Shown: positions 22,074 to 30,395 of the stretch, piece after piece
How positions within the stretch are numbered: the first letter of the stretch is position 1
Layout of the letters: each line of letters starts with the position of its first letter
DNA from: Kiritimatiellota bacterium
GTDB lineage: Bacteria; Verrucomicrobiota; Kiritimatiellia; JAAZAB01
Assembly (NCBI GenBank): GCA_026398415.1
Contig: JAPLSY010000073.1
Coordinates: forward strand, 1 to 51,716
Reading direction: 5' to 3'
Length of the DNA stretch: 51,716 nt
The notes under the pieces: generated by a model
The model's database searches: none
What the model was told of the DNA's origin: nothing
What the model saw: only the letters and a program-made list of their open reading frames with translations
Program-made: the position numbers and the translations under genes

Positions 22074-22808
22074 TCATGCACAGGGAATATCCACGGCTTT
22101 GATTATGCCGCGATTATTTACATCCGGCGATATTTTTTTTCCTGGTTTCACCACTAAAAACAGATCGTTATCCCATTGGCCATCAACCATCTTCTGGAGC
22201 AGAGATTTATCGCCTTTCAGTTCGTCATAATTCCATTTCAAGTAAGCGGCACATTCCTTGGTATATTGGCGATACTTTGCGGAATCGACAAGTCCCCAAT
22301 CGATAAAGGTTGCCCAGGAATATTCTTTGAACCAATTCTGCTCCATTTGCATCAAGTATTCGGCATTATCGTCACCGTACTTCTCTTTATAAGACTGGAG
22401 TGTTTGCTCGTAGCGTTCTTTCCCGGGTTGAAGCGAATTTTCAATCCATCCGGTACTATACCAGTAGATCCCCCGATGACTGTCAAAATATGACTGATAC
22501 AACTCCTTGGAACCGAGCAGCAATGTAATGCAATCATGTCCGCGGGCAACAACAATGGGTATCGCGGGCGCCTTGATATCGGCAATGCCGTTACTACACA
22601 AACCATAGCCCAGCAATATTGCATCGTAAGGTCGCTCTTGAATATCGACGATGCGATCCACCTCCGCTTGTACCTGGCTGCGTAGTTTATCCGGCTCATT
22701 ATGAAGCCCCTGCGGCATAATAACCACATCAACGATATTGGCGGACCTTGCAGCACAGTAATAGGCTTCGCGCTGGATTGCCTTGCAAACAATATACTTT
22801 AATCTCAT
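22074..22808 (-). CDS. DUF1638-like protein
   Basis: 244 residues from the ATG at 22808 (a TTG at 22847 would add 13 residues; neither has a strong Shine-Dalgarno). N-terminal IVCKAIQREAYYCAARSA, then MPQGLHNEPDKLRSQVQAEVD, AILLGYGLCSNGI and VARGHDCITLLLGSK match the DUF1638 layout ('l.C..l..El', 'l..glH..P..L...l', 'yGlCg.g', 'dCi.lllGs'). Such genes are often beside URO-D-like and corrinoid methyltransferase genes in anaerobes, as here, pointing to a shared methyl-transfer pathway (inference). Confidence 0.75.
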   Translation of the reverse strand: MRLKYIVCKAIQREAYYCAARSANIVDVVIMPQGLHNEPDKLRSQVQAEVDRIVDIQERPYDAILLGYGLCSNGIADIKAPAIPIVVARGHDCITLLLGSKELYQSYFDSHRGIYWYSTGWIENSLQPGKERYEQTLQSYKEKYGDDNAEYLMQMEQNWFKEYSWATFIDWGLVDSAKYRQYTKECAAYLKWNYDELKGDKSLLQKMVDGQWDNDLFLVVKPGKKISPDVNNRGIIKAVDIPCA

Positions 22809-22946
22809 ATTTTTATTTAATTCAGACAACTTGTTATTATGGCGCAACTTCCTGGCATTGCTCAGGGACCATACCGATTCATTAGAATAAAACGATTGTT
22901 AATATCGCTTTCTATTCGCCGATGTAAAGGATAATTTAGACGCCAA

Positions 22947-24245
22947 ATGGATATGCCAAAGAAACACCTTTATTCTCGCACGGTATCGATTTTAGGCCTT
23001 GTTATGCTCCTGGCGGCGGTCGCCCGAACCGAGCAATTGCCGGCACAGGAAGATTTGCTGGATAACATGGACATTTCACCACTGGAACAGTCGCTCCTCG
23101 AAAATCTCCCGCCGGAATGGGCACAACCCAGCGCCAAAGATTGGCAATTGTTTTGGAACCAGGTCGAAACCATCCTGCAATCTCAATCCCTGGATGACAT
23201 GACCTGGTTCTGCCCCATAGTCCAGCAGGCCTGCGAGTATTTGGACGCCGACCCCGACACTCAACCATGGGCCGACTGGCTCAGGCAAAGACTGGATTAT
23301 TTTGAAATGGCGAATGTTGCCGTCCAGGAAGTACCGTCCAAACCGGCCATTCCACTCGCCACCGCGCCGTCGCCCACGTCCACCCCCTCACCGGCAACAC
23401 CAAAAGCCAAGCCAAGCTCGCCCTCTTCGCCGGCAGTTACACCGACCGCACGCAAGGTATTTAATCTCGTAATGCCCAGGACGCCACCGTCCAAGGCAAC
23501 GGTGTCGCTCCAATTGGAAAGCAAACGACACAGCCTGATCCGCAATTCAAACCGGTGGCAGAGAAAGCTGGCAAACCGGCCGGCGCCGCCGAATGCGGCC
23601 GCGCTGATTCCACGCCTTAAAAAAGTATTTCAGAGCGAAGGTTTGCCGCCGGAGCTGGTTTGGATGGCGGAAGTGGAATCGTCACTGAATCCCGCGGCAC
23701 GCAGTCCGGTCGGCGCGCTGGGACTATTTCAACTCATGCCGGCCACAGCCCGGCGGTTTGGCCTGCGCACCGGTTTTTTCGATGAGCGCAAGGACCCCGA
23801 AAAAAGCGCGCGCGCCGCCGCACAGTACCTGAAGTTTCTTTACCACGCGCTGGGATCCTGGCCACTGGCCCTGGCGGCCTATAATGCGGGTGAAGGCCAC
23901 GTGGGCAAATTAGTTAAACGCCATAAGCAGGCCTCCTTTGAGGGCATTGCGGATGATCTGCCGCTGGAAACCCAGATGTACGTACCCAAGGTCATGGCGC
24001 TTGTTTCCCTGCGGGAAAACACGGCTCCCGAAAAACTTCCCGGCCCTGTGGTCGCCGCAAATTTGTGTCCCGTGATCTTTATTTTCGAGCCAATTTTTGC
24101 CCTGGTCAATGTTTGCCCGGAACAACGCGCGTACTCAGTTTATGCTTGCAATTCGAAGATAAACCGACAGAATGCACAAGTTTATTGGCCGAAAGATTTC
24201 GCTTATTGGTGGGGTACCGAAGTGGCCAACCGGGGCAGACTGTAA
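22947..24245 (+). CDS. Lytic murein transglycosylase (SLT domain), odd C-terminus
   Basis: 432 residues. Hydrophobic N-terminal export signal (residues ~10-28), a linker rich in Pro/Ser/Thr (130-168), then an SLT/goose-lysozyme-like domain from ~218: ELVWMAEVESSLNP with catalytic E244, GALGLFQLMPATARRFGLR, and ALAAYNAGEGHV. It should cleave peptidoglycan with 1,6-anhydro product formation in the periplasm. From about residue 367 the sequence loses natural composition (FIFEPIFALVNVCPEQ...) and the frame runs 38 bp into tRNA-Tyr, stopping in its anticodon (TAA at 24243). This suggests the original 3' end was lost or frameshifted. The catalytic domain itself is intact. Confidence 0.82.
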   Translation: MDMPKKHLYSRTVSILGLVMLLAAVARTEQLPAQEDLLDNMDISPLEQSLLENLPPEWAQPSAKDWQLFWNQVETILQSQSLDDMTWFCPIVQQACEYLDADPDTQPWADWLRQRLDYFEMANVAVQEVPSKPAIPLATAPSPTSTPSPATPKAKPSSPSSPAVTPTARKVFNLVMPRTPPSKATVSLQLESKRHSLIRNSNRWQRKLANRPAPPNAAALIPRLKKVFQSEGLPPELVWMAEVESSLNPAARSPVGALGLFQLMPATARRFGLRTGFFDERKDPEKSARAAAQYLKFLYHALGSWPLALAAYNAGEGHVGKLVKRHKQASFEGIADDLPLETQMYVPKVMALVSLRENTAPEKLPGPVVAANLCPVIFIFEPIFALVNVCPEQRAYSVYACNSKINRQNAQVYWPKDFAYWWGTEVANRGRL

Positions 24246-24293
24246 ATCTGTTGGCTAACGCCTTCGATGGTTCGAATCCATCCCCCACCACCA
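24208..24293 (+). tRNA. tRNA-Tyr (anticodon GTA)
   Basis: 86 nt with acceptor GGTGGGG/CCCCACC, D arm, anticodon stem-loop CAGACTGTAAATCTG (GTA), a long variable arm (class II), T arm GATGG-TTCGAAT-CCATC, discriminator A and encoded CCA. Its 3' half is followed by two further tandem copies of the same half. The 5' part overlaps the end of the transglycosylase frame. Confidence 0.95.
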
Positions 24294-24505
24294 TTCTCCG
24301 GCGAAAAATCTGTTGGCTAACGCCTTCGATGGTTCGAATCCATCCCCCACCACCATTCTCCGGCGAAAAATCTGTTGGCTAACGCCTTCGATGGTTTATT
24401 TACGAGCGGCGCTGGGAGCCGCGAGAAATGGCCCCGATCGTATCGGGGCCCCCGCATGGGGCAAGCGGCTGGGGAAGCCGCGCCGCAATCCATCCCCCAC
24501 CACCA
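24244..24505 (+). repeat. 62-bp tandem copies of the tRNA-Tyr 3' half
   Basis: Unit starts at 24244, 24306 and 24368, exactly 62 bp apart: from the anticodon loop to CCA plus the spacer attctccggcga. The third copy is interrupted at 24397-24486 and resumes as aatccatcccccaccacca to 24505. Stacked 3' tRNA ends are the usual scar of repeated integration and excision at an attachment site. Confidence 0.9.
24397..24486. repeat. 90-bp stem-loop insert within the third tRNA-Tyr 3' copy
   Basis: Contains the strong hairpin GGCCCCGAT-CGT-ATCGGGGCC and flanking gcggcgctgggagccgcg / agcggctggggaagccgc arms, which are partial repeats of each other. It replaces the cg between ggtt and aatcc, so it looks like a small palindromic element inserted with loss of two bases. 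Confidence 0.6.
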
Positions 24506-24839
24506 TCAATAAATACGGGCCTCAAACCCGATTCCACCCTTTAGACATCGGGCTTATAGTCTGTTGGTCGTTTTAGGGACCTGCGCTTTTTTGCTCTTGT
24601 CTTCTCTTGCCTGCTACTCCCAGACGATGCTTGAAAAGCAATCAGAAAGCAATCAAACCCAATTCCCCCAGTTGGTGCCAAGACGGGCAAAACGTCTACC
24701 GGTGGGCAATCGGCTATGATCGGGTTGCCTCGGTCCTGAATCAGGGCCAAGGTGCCCGTAACGCGTGGGTTTGGACGGTAAAAACGTCCTGTCGCCGGCC
24801 GGTGGCGCCAAGGTATGGGTCGGTCGCGATAGTCGGTTT
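24506..24839. other. Gene-free accessory stretch
   Basis: No frame on either strand has a start signal and natural composition. The open frames at 24541-24750, 24607-24843 and 24653-25003 have no natural composition; 24653-25003 (minus) is a Pro-rich shadow of the Ala-rich small gene that follows. Confidence 0.4.
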
Positions 24840-25016
24840 TTAATTAGCTTGTGCCTGTCCAGCGTCAACCACAGCGTCTTTGGCAGCTTTGGCGTCGGCG
24901 TGGGCGATGGCGGCCTGGGCGCGGACGTTGGCGGCTTTGGTGAAGACGGAGTCTTCGGCGATGGCGGCTTTGACGCGGGCATCGGCGGCAATGTCGGCTT
25001 CATTTTGGCGGCTCAT
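24840..25016 (-). CDS. Small Ala-rich helical protein
   Basis: 58 residues with a perfect Shine-Dalgarno (gggggaaat before the ATG). Sequence is Ala/Asp/Lys-rich with heptad-like spacing (AADARVKAAIAEDSVF, KAANVRAQAAIAHADAKA), so it should form a long amphipathic helix. No membrane segment. No family recognised. It is near other small stress-type genes (frameshifted DUF883-like gene at 25230-25572, DUF3309-like gene at 28812) and may belong to the same class; function unknown. Confidence 0.6.
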   Translation of the reverse strand: MSRQNEADIAADARVKAAIAEDSVFTKAANVRAQAAIAHADAKAAKDAVVDAGQAQAN

Positions 25017-25229
25017 ATTTCCCCCTTTTTTGCTTGTCTATCTATCGGGCTACGGCAATCACCGGCAATGGTGTGATGCCCGTTTTACGTCTTGCCGTCA
25101 TTGGATCCTTTTATCACTTCTGCGCAATTGTCTATGTCTTGCGGCGTTAGTTGTCTAGCCGGTTGATCGCGACTACCGACAGAGTTCCCTTGAGCAGGTA
25201 GTTGAGTATGAGCCGACCTGGCAACGAAA

Positions 25230-25572
25230 CTACTTGCGATTCCGGCCGAGAATGCAGCCGAGCAACAAACCGATGCCCGCCGCACCCGCGATATAGGGCC
25301 ACGGACTCTGATGCACGCTCTTGTCCACGTCGCAAGCGAGCTCACAGGCCTTCTCGACGCCGACGTCCTTGGCATGCGCGGCCCGCCTTGACCGCGTGCT
25401 TCCTGGTATCGGACAGCGATTTGACGAGACTGCTCTCGGTCTCCAAGATAACGTTCCTCAGATGCGTGTATTTATCGGATATGACGCTCTTCAACTCATC
25501 ATTCTTCTGCGTCGCCGCCTCCTCCAGGAGTTTCAAAGCTTCCAAAATCTTCTCACTGCTTGTGTGTTTCAT
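25230..25572 (-). pseudogene. DUF883 (ElaB/YqjD-like) gene with a frameshift
   Basis: The start frame gives 64 good residues (MKHTSSEKILEALKLLEEAA ... TRKHAVKAG), then turns to Arg-rich nonsense. Shifting frame at the GGG around 25380 restores AHAKDVGVEKACELACDVDK, then SPWPYIAGAAGIGLLLGCIL and GRNRK with a stop at 25230. Together these give the ~113-residue DUF883 layout: a soluble helical part and a C-terminal membrane anchor ending in G-R. One extra G explains it. It has an intact ggagaattg Shine-Dalgarno. Either a recent pseudogene, an assembly error in the G-run, or (less likely) programmed frameshifting. Family role: membrane-anchored, ribosome-associated stress protein. Confidence 0.75.
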
Positions 25573-25878
25573 GACAATTCTCCTTTATTGCTTTCCGTTT
25601 CTTTCTACTGCCGCGTTGCTCCCGTTGTTGCGGGGGAAGGCCCCTTCGGTGGACCGTTCAGACTAATGCTTCTTCCCTTGCCGCACCTTCCGTTCCAACG
25701 TTGGGTTCTGTTTCTACTACAGGTAAACTAAGCGATGGCTTGGGTCTCGGCTATGGGGTGTAACCCTACTGTGTGTAAAATTAATCAGCGTAACTTAACG
25801 CTTAATTCGCAAGTCATTAATATTAAGGCATATTTCCGCTAGAATGAGTCCACATACTTCTGAACTGTTTAATAACAC
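25573..25878. other. Intergenic region with conserved upstream element
   Basis: No gene is visible in these 306 bp. Contains the 20-bp element shared with 29002-29021 (see 25732-25769), an AT-rich section at 25775-25870, and the ribosome binding site of the DUF883-like gene. Confidence 0.5.
25732..25769 (-). promoter_or_regulatory. Conserved bipartite upstream element, copy 1
   Basis: gctatggggtgtaaccctac (25750-25769) is identical to 29002-29021, and a second block GCGATGG lies exactly 18 bp to the left in both copies. The core GGGT-GTA-ACCC is an inverted repeat. It is upstream of the DUF883-like gene (minus strand). It could be an operator or an alternative-sigma promoter. Confidence 0.6.
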
Positions 25879-27588
25879 TCACAATCCCCCGTGTTTGTGA
25901 ATCGTCCACTTTTGACGCAGCCATGCGAAACCGGCAATTCCAACGCATACGATCGCGAAAACAGGAATATCGTGCCATCTTGGCGGCACATTGGAAACGA
26001 AAAGCAGCCCCGACAGGATCAGAAGCGACGAAAGCACCATCGCGTGAGCAATCCGGTTGGTAATATGGTTTAGTGTCTGATGCAATGATTCATAACTTAT
26101 AGGATCGATCTTATGCACGATAGGAATGCTGTATTTGCCACTCCTTATCTTCTGATATAACTCATGAAAGTCATATGGCATGGTCTTGAGCGTATCAACA
26201 GTCACTTCAAGCGCTGCAGAAGCATTATGCAGCAAATCATGGAAGCCCCACTTTTTTCCCAGCATTTCGGTGGCATAAGGCTTTCCGATTTTGATGAAAT
26301 TCAGATCGGGACTTAACATCACTCCAATTGCTTCGACCTGGCTCAAAGCTTTGATGCCGAGATAAAACTCCGCTTTCATCCGCAGCTTGTGCTTCATGAG
26401 CACTTCAAGCAACCGATTGAGGATAACGCCGATTCGAAGATCTTTGAGTGGCCCGTTGACGTTCTCCTCTGTGAACATCTCCACATCACCTTCCAGTTTC
26501 TCCGTGTTTGCCACGACGGTTTCATCTGACATCCCAAGAAGAGATCGAGCGACCAGCCGATTATCCTTCTCGTTCAATCCCATAATCATTGAGGCTATCT
26601 TCTCGCGAAACGCTGGCGTAAGCTTGCCCATCATGCCGTAATCATAAAGCGCGATGACATCGCCTTTCAGCGCCGTCATGTTGCCAGGATGCGGATCGGC
26701 GTGAAAAAATCCGAACTGAAATATCTGCTGATAAATGAGCTTTGCCAGGCGGTCGGCAAGCTTTACTGGATCGATCTGATGTTTGCGCAGGGCACCGGGA
26801 TCGTCGACCGCATAACCACTGATGTATTCAATGGTCAACACTTTTTCCGTCGAAAGCTCACGATAAACGACCGGCACCCGTATGGTTCGATTGTCACGGA
26901 ATTGATTGGCGAAGCGTTCCATGTTGCGCGCCTCTTGCGTAAAATTCTGTTCGATGCAGATTGTTTTCGAGAATTCCTCCACGACGCCGACTGGATTGAG
27001 TGCGGCGATTGTTTCGACATGCTTTTCAAGGAAATGAGCTACGTCCACAAGGATGGCCAAATCCTGTTCAATGACCTCAGCAATGCCGGGTCGTTGTATC
27101 TTGATGGCAAGCACGGCCCCTCCACGGGCCACGGCTCGATGCACTTGAGCCAAAGAAGCTGAAGCGATGGGTGTCTCATCAAACTCCCTGAACAATTCGT
27201 CAATGGGGCGGCCCAACTGCTCTTCAACGATTTTAACCGCTTCTTTTCCTGGAAACGGTGGCACCTTGGTTTGAAGTTTGTGCAGCTCTTGAAAAAGCGC
27301 TTCATCCACCAAATCACGACGGCTGCTCAGAATCTGCCCGAATTTAACAAATGTCGGCCCCAACTCCTCCAACGCCAGGCGAAAGCGCACGGCGGCCGAT
27401 TTTTTCTGTATCGAACTTTCGGCTTGGGGAACCTCATCGTCTTTGATCTTAAGTGAGCTTTGCAGACCGACGAGCTTCAGCATCTCGCCGAATCCATACT
27501 TGTAGAACACGCAGACAATCTTTTTGTATCGCGGCAGGTGCGAATAGGTTTCGATCGCTGAACTGATGCGGTTGAAAATCATAAGCAT
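25879..27588 (-). CDS. ABC1/UbiB-family atypical kinase
   Basis: 569 residues, normal UbiB length. Key motifs: KSAAVRFRLALEELGPTFVK-FGQILSSRRDL (the K-x-G-Q-like extension of the family), ASASLAQVHRA with the Ala-rich nucleotide loop, AIKIQRPG (VAIK-type lysine), FFHADPHPGN and LYDYGMMG (catalytic loop and DYG metal site). Two C-terminal hydrophobic segments (AMVLSSLLILSGLLFVS and IPVFAIVCVGIAGFAWL) anchor it in the membrane. Such proteins aid isoprenoid-quinone synthesis or related lipid functions. The start is taken 1 bp after the TIR-gene stop (27590), so the two genes form an operon; ATG at 27582 is an alternative. Confidence 0.88.
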   Translation of the reverse strand: MLMIFNRISSAIETYSHLPRYKKIVCVFYKYGFGEMLKLVGLQSSLKIKDDEVPQAESSIQKKSAAVRFRLALEELGPTFVKFGQILSSRRDLVDEALFQELHKLQTKVPPFPGKEAVKIVEEQLGRPIDELFREFDETPIASASLAQVHRAVARGGAVLAIKIQRPGIAEVIEQDLAILVDVAHFLEKHVETIAALNPVGVVEEFSKTICIEQNFTQEARNMERFANQFRDNRTIRVPVVYRELSTEKVLTIEYISGYAVDDPGALRKHQIDPVKLADRLAKLIYQQIFQFGFFHADPHPGNMTALKGDVIALYDYGMMGKLTPAFREKIASMIMGLNEKDNRLVARSLLGMSDETVVANTEKLEGDVEMFTEENVNGPLKDLRIGVILNRLLEVLMKHKLRMKAEFYLGIKALSQVEAIGVMLSPDLNFIKIGKPYATEMLGKKWGFHDLLHNASAALEVTVDTLKTMPYDFHELYQKIRSGKYSIPIVHKIDPISYESLHQTLNHITNRIAHAMVLSSLLILSGLLFVSNVPPRWHDIPVFAIVCVGIAGFAWLRQKWTIHKHGGL

Positions 27589-27589
27589 C

Positions 27590-28576
27590 CTATCGTTTGG
27601 TGACCAAGGTCCCCGGAGGCAAAACGGCACCAGCCACCGGCTGGATCGCTACATCGGCAACAGGCCCCAGTTCTGTTTTGACGGCATGGAGCAGCGTCTG
27701 CAGGCCGGTTTCATAGGATGTGAAAAAATCAATAAATTTTTGTTTGGCAATAAGTTCCGGAACCTTGCAATCGGTTAACCTTAGCGGCAAAAGGCGTGTT
27801 CCTCTTCTTACCACTTCGTCCAAAAGCACCTGGTTCAATTCTGTTTTCACCCATGCCGATTCGACAGCATCCTGACTTAATCCGATTAGAAACCAGTCCG
27901 ATTCCACGAGTCCTTGGGCTAGCTTTTCAGCAATGGATGTCGCAGCACAAACTCGCTGCTCATGAAGCCATACGGAAACGCCTGCGGTCGTAAGATCGGT
28001 TGCGAGTTGGCGAATGACGGGATTGTCTTTCGAGTTGTGCGACAAGAAGACGACACGTTTTCTGGGATGTTGTTTATTGCGCTCCGCTTTTGCCTTCGCG
28101 GCTTCCTCGTAGAGGTCCTCCAAAACAATACCCGGTTCAAGCGCTTTGAGATCCTTGGCCCACTTCAGCAGAGGTGCGAGTTGTTTAGGATCAAAGTGTT
28201 CGATCCTTTGAACAGTGGCCGCCTTCCGGAGAGCAGTATCGAGTGTTTCTTCCATGCACAGAAATTGGCGCGCATTGGTGAGCAACGGCATGCGGACAAG
28301 GGACTCCCGGACCACCGCCCGCCGCTGAGCGATAGAGCCTTTAAACGGATAGGGTGGCACCAAGGAATAGAGCTCGCCATCGAATGAATCGAGCAGTCCT
28401 AGGACAATGCCGTTCTTCAGAAGTTGGCGAGTCGTTTTCGAATCAAGCTCGGTAAATTGTGAGATTTGCTTTACATCAGGACAATTGAGCCATGCGACCG
28501 CGCTGAGCACAGATAAAAGATCGTCAATTTCCACCGCTTCAAACCTTAACGAGCATACTGTGGTTGTTTTTCGCAT
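27590..28576 (-). CDS. TIR-domain protein with N-terminal winged-helix-like region
   Basis: 328 residues from the ATG at 28576 (aaaggtgact Shine-Dalgarno; a GTG at 28591 is possible). Residues ~10-95 look like a winged helix (LLSVLSAVAWLNCPDVKQIS, ELDSKTTRQLLKNGIV). From about residue 173 a TIR_2 domain begins: KRVVFLSHNSKDNPVIRQLA, GVSVWLHEQRV, SDWFLIGLSQDAVESAWVKT-EL. The acidic residue of the catalytic helix seems present (TELNQ). TIR domains are NADases or signalling adaptors in anti-phage defence. It is directly upstream of and coupled to the UbiB-like gene. Function otherwise open. Confidence 0.82.
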   Translation of the reverse strand: MRKTTTVCSLRFEAVEIDDLLSVLSAVAWLNCPDVKQISQFTELDSKTTRQLLKNGIVLGLLDSFDGELYSLVPPYPFKGSIAQRRAVVRESLVRMPLLTNARQFLCMEETLDTALRKAATVQRIEHFDPKQLAPLLKWAKDLKALEPGIVLEDLYEEAAKAKAERNKQHPRKRVVFLSHNSKDNPVIRQLATDLTTAGVSVWLHEQRVCAATSIAEKLAQGLVESDWFLIGLSQDAVESAWVKTELNQVLLDEVVRRGTRLLPLRLTDCKVPELIAKQKFIDFFTSYETGLQTLLHAVKTELGPVADVAIQPVAGAVLPPGTLVTKR

Positions 28577-28811
28577 AGAGTCACCTTTCACTTACCGAGT
28601 GTTCGTTCGCCAGTGAACAACTCTTCTGAAGCACGTGGGTGCGGTATAGTTCATCGAACACAGTTTTAACGTTGTCATGCGCAGCACGTTCGGAACTACT
28701 AAAACTCCGGGCTACGGGCAACATGACCATAAGACGGAAACCGCGCGTATGCCATGGGGTGTTAACCGCCGAAATCGCGCCGCCTTGCGTCTTCAGACGC
28801 CATAAGCCACT

Positions 28812-28922
28812 TCAGCTGCGCCGAAGCAATAGCACCACAATAACGATGACGATAAGAAGGCCGACCCCGCCACCGCCAATATAGTAGACGTTGGCCAACA
28901 TGGGCGATAATAGGAAGTTCAT
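28812..28922 (-). CDS. Tiny membrane protein (DUF3309-like)
   Basis: 36 residues: a short N-terminus followed by YYIGGGGVGLLIVIVIVVLL and a basic end (LLRRS). The Gly-rich segment leading into an Ile/Val/Leu-only helix is the pattern of DUF3309-type stress peptides. Shine-Dalgarno gaaaggcaac is correctly spaced. The conserved element at 28984-29021 lies 60-100 bp upstream. Probably inner-membrane; function unknown. Confidence 0.65.
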   Translation of the reverse strand: MNFLLSPMLANVYYIGGGGVGLLIVIVIVVLLLRRS

Positions 28923-28983
28923 AGGTTGCCTTTCAATTTTGATGGCAATTCATTTGCCATCCTTTCTGCAAGAGTGACATTAT

Positions 28984-29021
28984 GCGATGGGCCGATCCGT
29001 AGCTATGGGGTGTAACCCTAC
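28984..29021 (-). promoter_or_regulatory. Conserved bipartite upstream element, copy 2
   Basis: Same 20-bp core and same 18-bp spacing to GCGATGG as in 25732-25769, here 62-100 bp upstream of the 36-aa membrane protein. A degenerate third version (atggggtgttaacc) is at 28753-28766. Confidence 0.6.
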
Positions 29022-29140
29022 CGTGGATTAAGGCGCTCCAACAACGCCCGGCAAATGCGTGTTTTCCAAGGCTTAGACCAAGCGACCGCGGCTTCGGCGC
29101 AAGATGTCCACCGCCGTAAGAGACAACGCCAGCCAAGCCA

Positions 29141-29272
29141 AACCTGCCGCACAATCGTATTAGGATTGCGCAGACATTTTGCACACAACGGGCAATTCCT
29201 GCAGGCGGTCTTGGGTGCCTGGTAGGCATTTGCTTTATATCCCCGAACTTCAAAATGCCGGTACTTGATGTA
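29141..29272 (-). pseudogene. Transposase remnant (IS1182-like)
   Basis: A 44-codon stretch reads YIKYRHFEVRGYKANAYQAP, then TACRNCPLCAKCLRNPNTIV-RQV. The Cys-rich 'CRxCPLxxxCLRNP...RQV' block is characteristic of IS1182-family DDE transposases. The sequence before and after does not continue the protein, so only an internal fragment is left. No terminal inverted repeats seen. Confidence 0.65.
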
Positions 29273-29428
29273 CAAGGTGGTGTGGGAGTGGGGATCTAAC
29301 CCCCGGGACCCGATTCGGTGTTCCTCGCCGTCTCCATCCTCGCCAGTCGGCGCAGAGTCTATAGGAACGCAAGCCCCGAGACCAAGCAATGGACATCATA
29401 CTCAATCGGCATGCCAACAGAGTGCGAT

Positions 29429-30202
29429 TTACACATCCACTTCGAAGCGCATGCCCACGCAAAATCCGCCGTCAATGGCGATATCCTGGCCGGTGATGAA
29501 AGAGGCTTCGTCGCTGACAAGAAACAGCGCAAGCCGGGCTACTTCTTCCGGTCTACCTGCCCGGCCCAGCGGAGTCATTTCAACCCAGCGCTGAAATGTG
29601 GCGTCATACGGTTCGCCCGGATTATGCCATAACGGGGTCTCGATCAATCCTGGGCAGAGGCAGTTGGCTCGTATACCCTTTGATCCAAGGTCCTTTGCCA
29701 GCCAGCGGGTGAGCCCGACGACTCCTGCCTTGGCCGCCGAATAGGCCGGCGTGGACCAAGCAAAACGCGTTCCGGCCACCGATCCGGTGGTCAGAATAAC
29801 TCCTTTCCCCGATTCGGCCAGGTAAGGCACGCTTGCCATTGACGCGGCCCAGACTGCATTCAGACCGCTCTTGAGCGTGGCGTCCCAGCATGCATCTTCA
29901 TTGCCGCGACCGTAGGAGATTGCATTGTTAAAGAGAATATCAAGTCCACCCAGATGGTCGGCAGCATCCTTGACCATGCGGCGGCAGCCTTCTCGATCGG
30001 TCACATCAGTCGGCATGAAGTATGCCTCGCCGCTTGCAGCTTGAATTTCATGAACGACCGATGTCCCCAGATCCTCATTGATGTCGGCAATAACAACTGC
30101 AGCCCCCTCTGTAGCAAAGCACCGCGCAGAGGCAGCTCCAATGCCGCTCGCAGCTCCCGTAATAAGGATGCGTTTTCCGTCGAGTCGTCTCGTTGGTGTC
30201 AT
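29429..30202 (-). CDS. Short-chain dehydrogenase/reductase (SDR)
   Basis: 257 residues, classical SDR length. TGAASGIG (15-22) for NAD(P) binding, D65 in PTDVTD, NNA (92-94), S141, and the catalytic Y154-x3-K158 (YSAAK), then PGLIETPLW and a C-terminal 'GQDIAIDGGF' segment. The Asp at the end of strand 2 (VIADINED) favours NAD(H). Substrate unknown; classical SDRs of this type oxidise secondary alcohols of sugars, steroids or fatty acyl chains. Appears monocistronic. Confidence 0.9.
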   Translation of the reverse strand: MTPTRRLDGKRILITGAASGIGAASARCFATEGAAVVIADINEDLGTSVVHEIQAASGEAYFMPTDVTDREGCRRMVKDAADHLGGLDILFNNAISYGRGNEDACWDATLKSGLNAVWAASMASVPYLAESGKGVILTTGSVAGTRFAWSTPAYSAAKAGVVGLTRWLAKDLGSKGIRANCLCPGLIETPLWHNPGEPYDATFQRWVEMTPLGRAGRPEEVARLALFLVSDEASFITGQDIAIDGGFCVGMRFEVDV

Positions 30203-30395
30203 ATCAAACAGCGCCTGTAAAGAGAGTGGCCTATTCTGATTGATCGGTTCCGCTTGTACCGAACGTGTTATTCTGCCGCAGCTTCCTGTCGCTTATCCCC
30301 GTTGCTCAAGGACAATACATTCTTGGTTTGAAGGCTACACCCGTTCCGGCAGAAGGTCAAACCGGGAAATCACGAATTAGCCGTCGAAAGATGGG

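Noticed and set aside
24281..24371. Open frame 24313-24576 and the frame 24065-24382 across the tRNA-Tyr repeats
   Set aside because: They are translations of tRNA sequence and its duplicates.
25085..25375. Minus-strand frame 3' of the DUF883-like gene
   Set aside because: It is mostly the out-of-frame reading of the DUF883 3' part; the tail alone is too short to support.
28581..28730. 49-codon minus-strand frame before the TIR gene
   Set aside because: No Shine-Dalgarno and no recognised family; overlaps the TIR start region.
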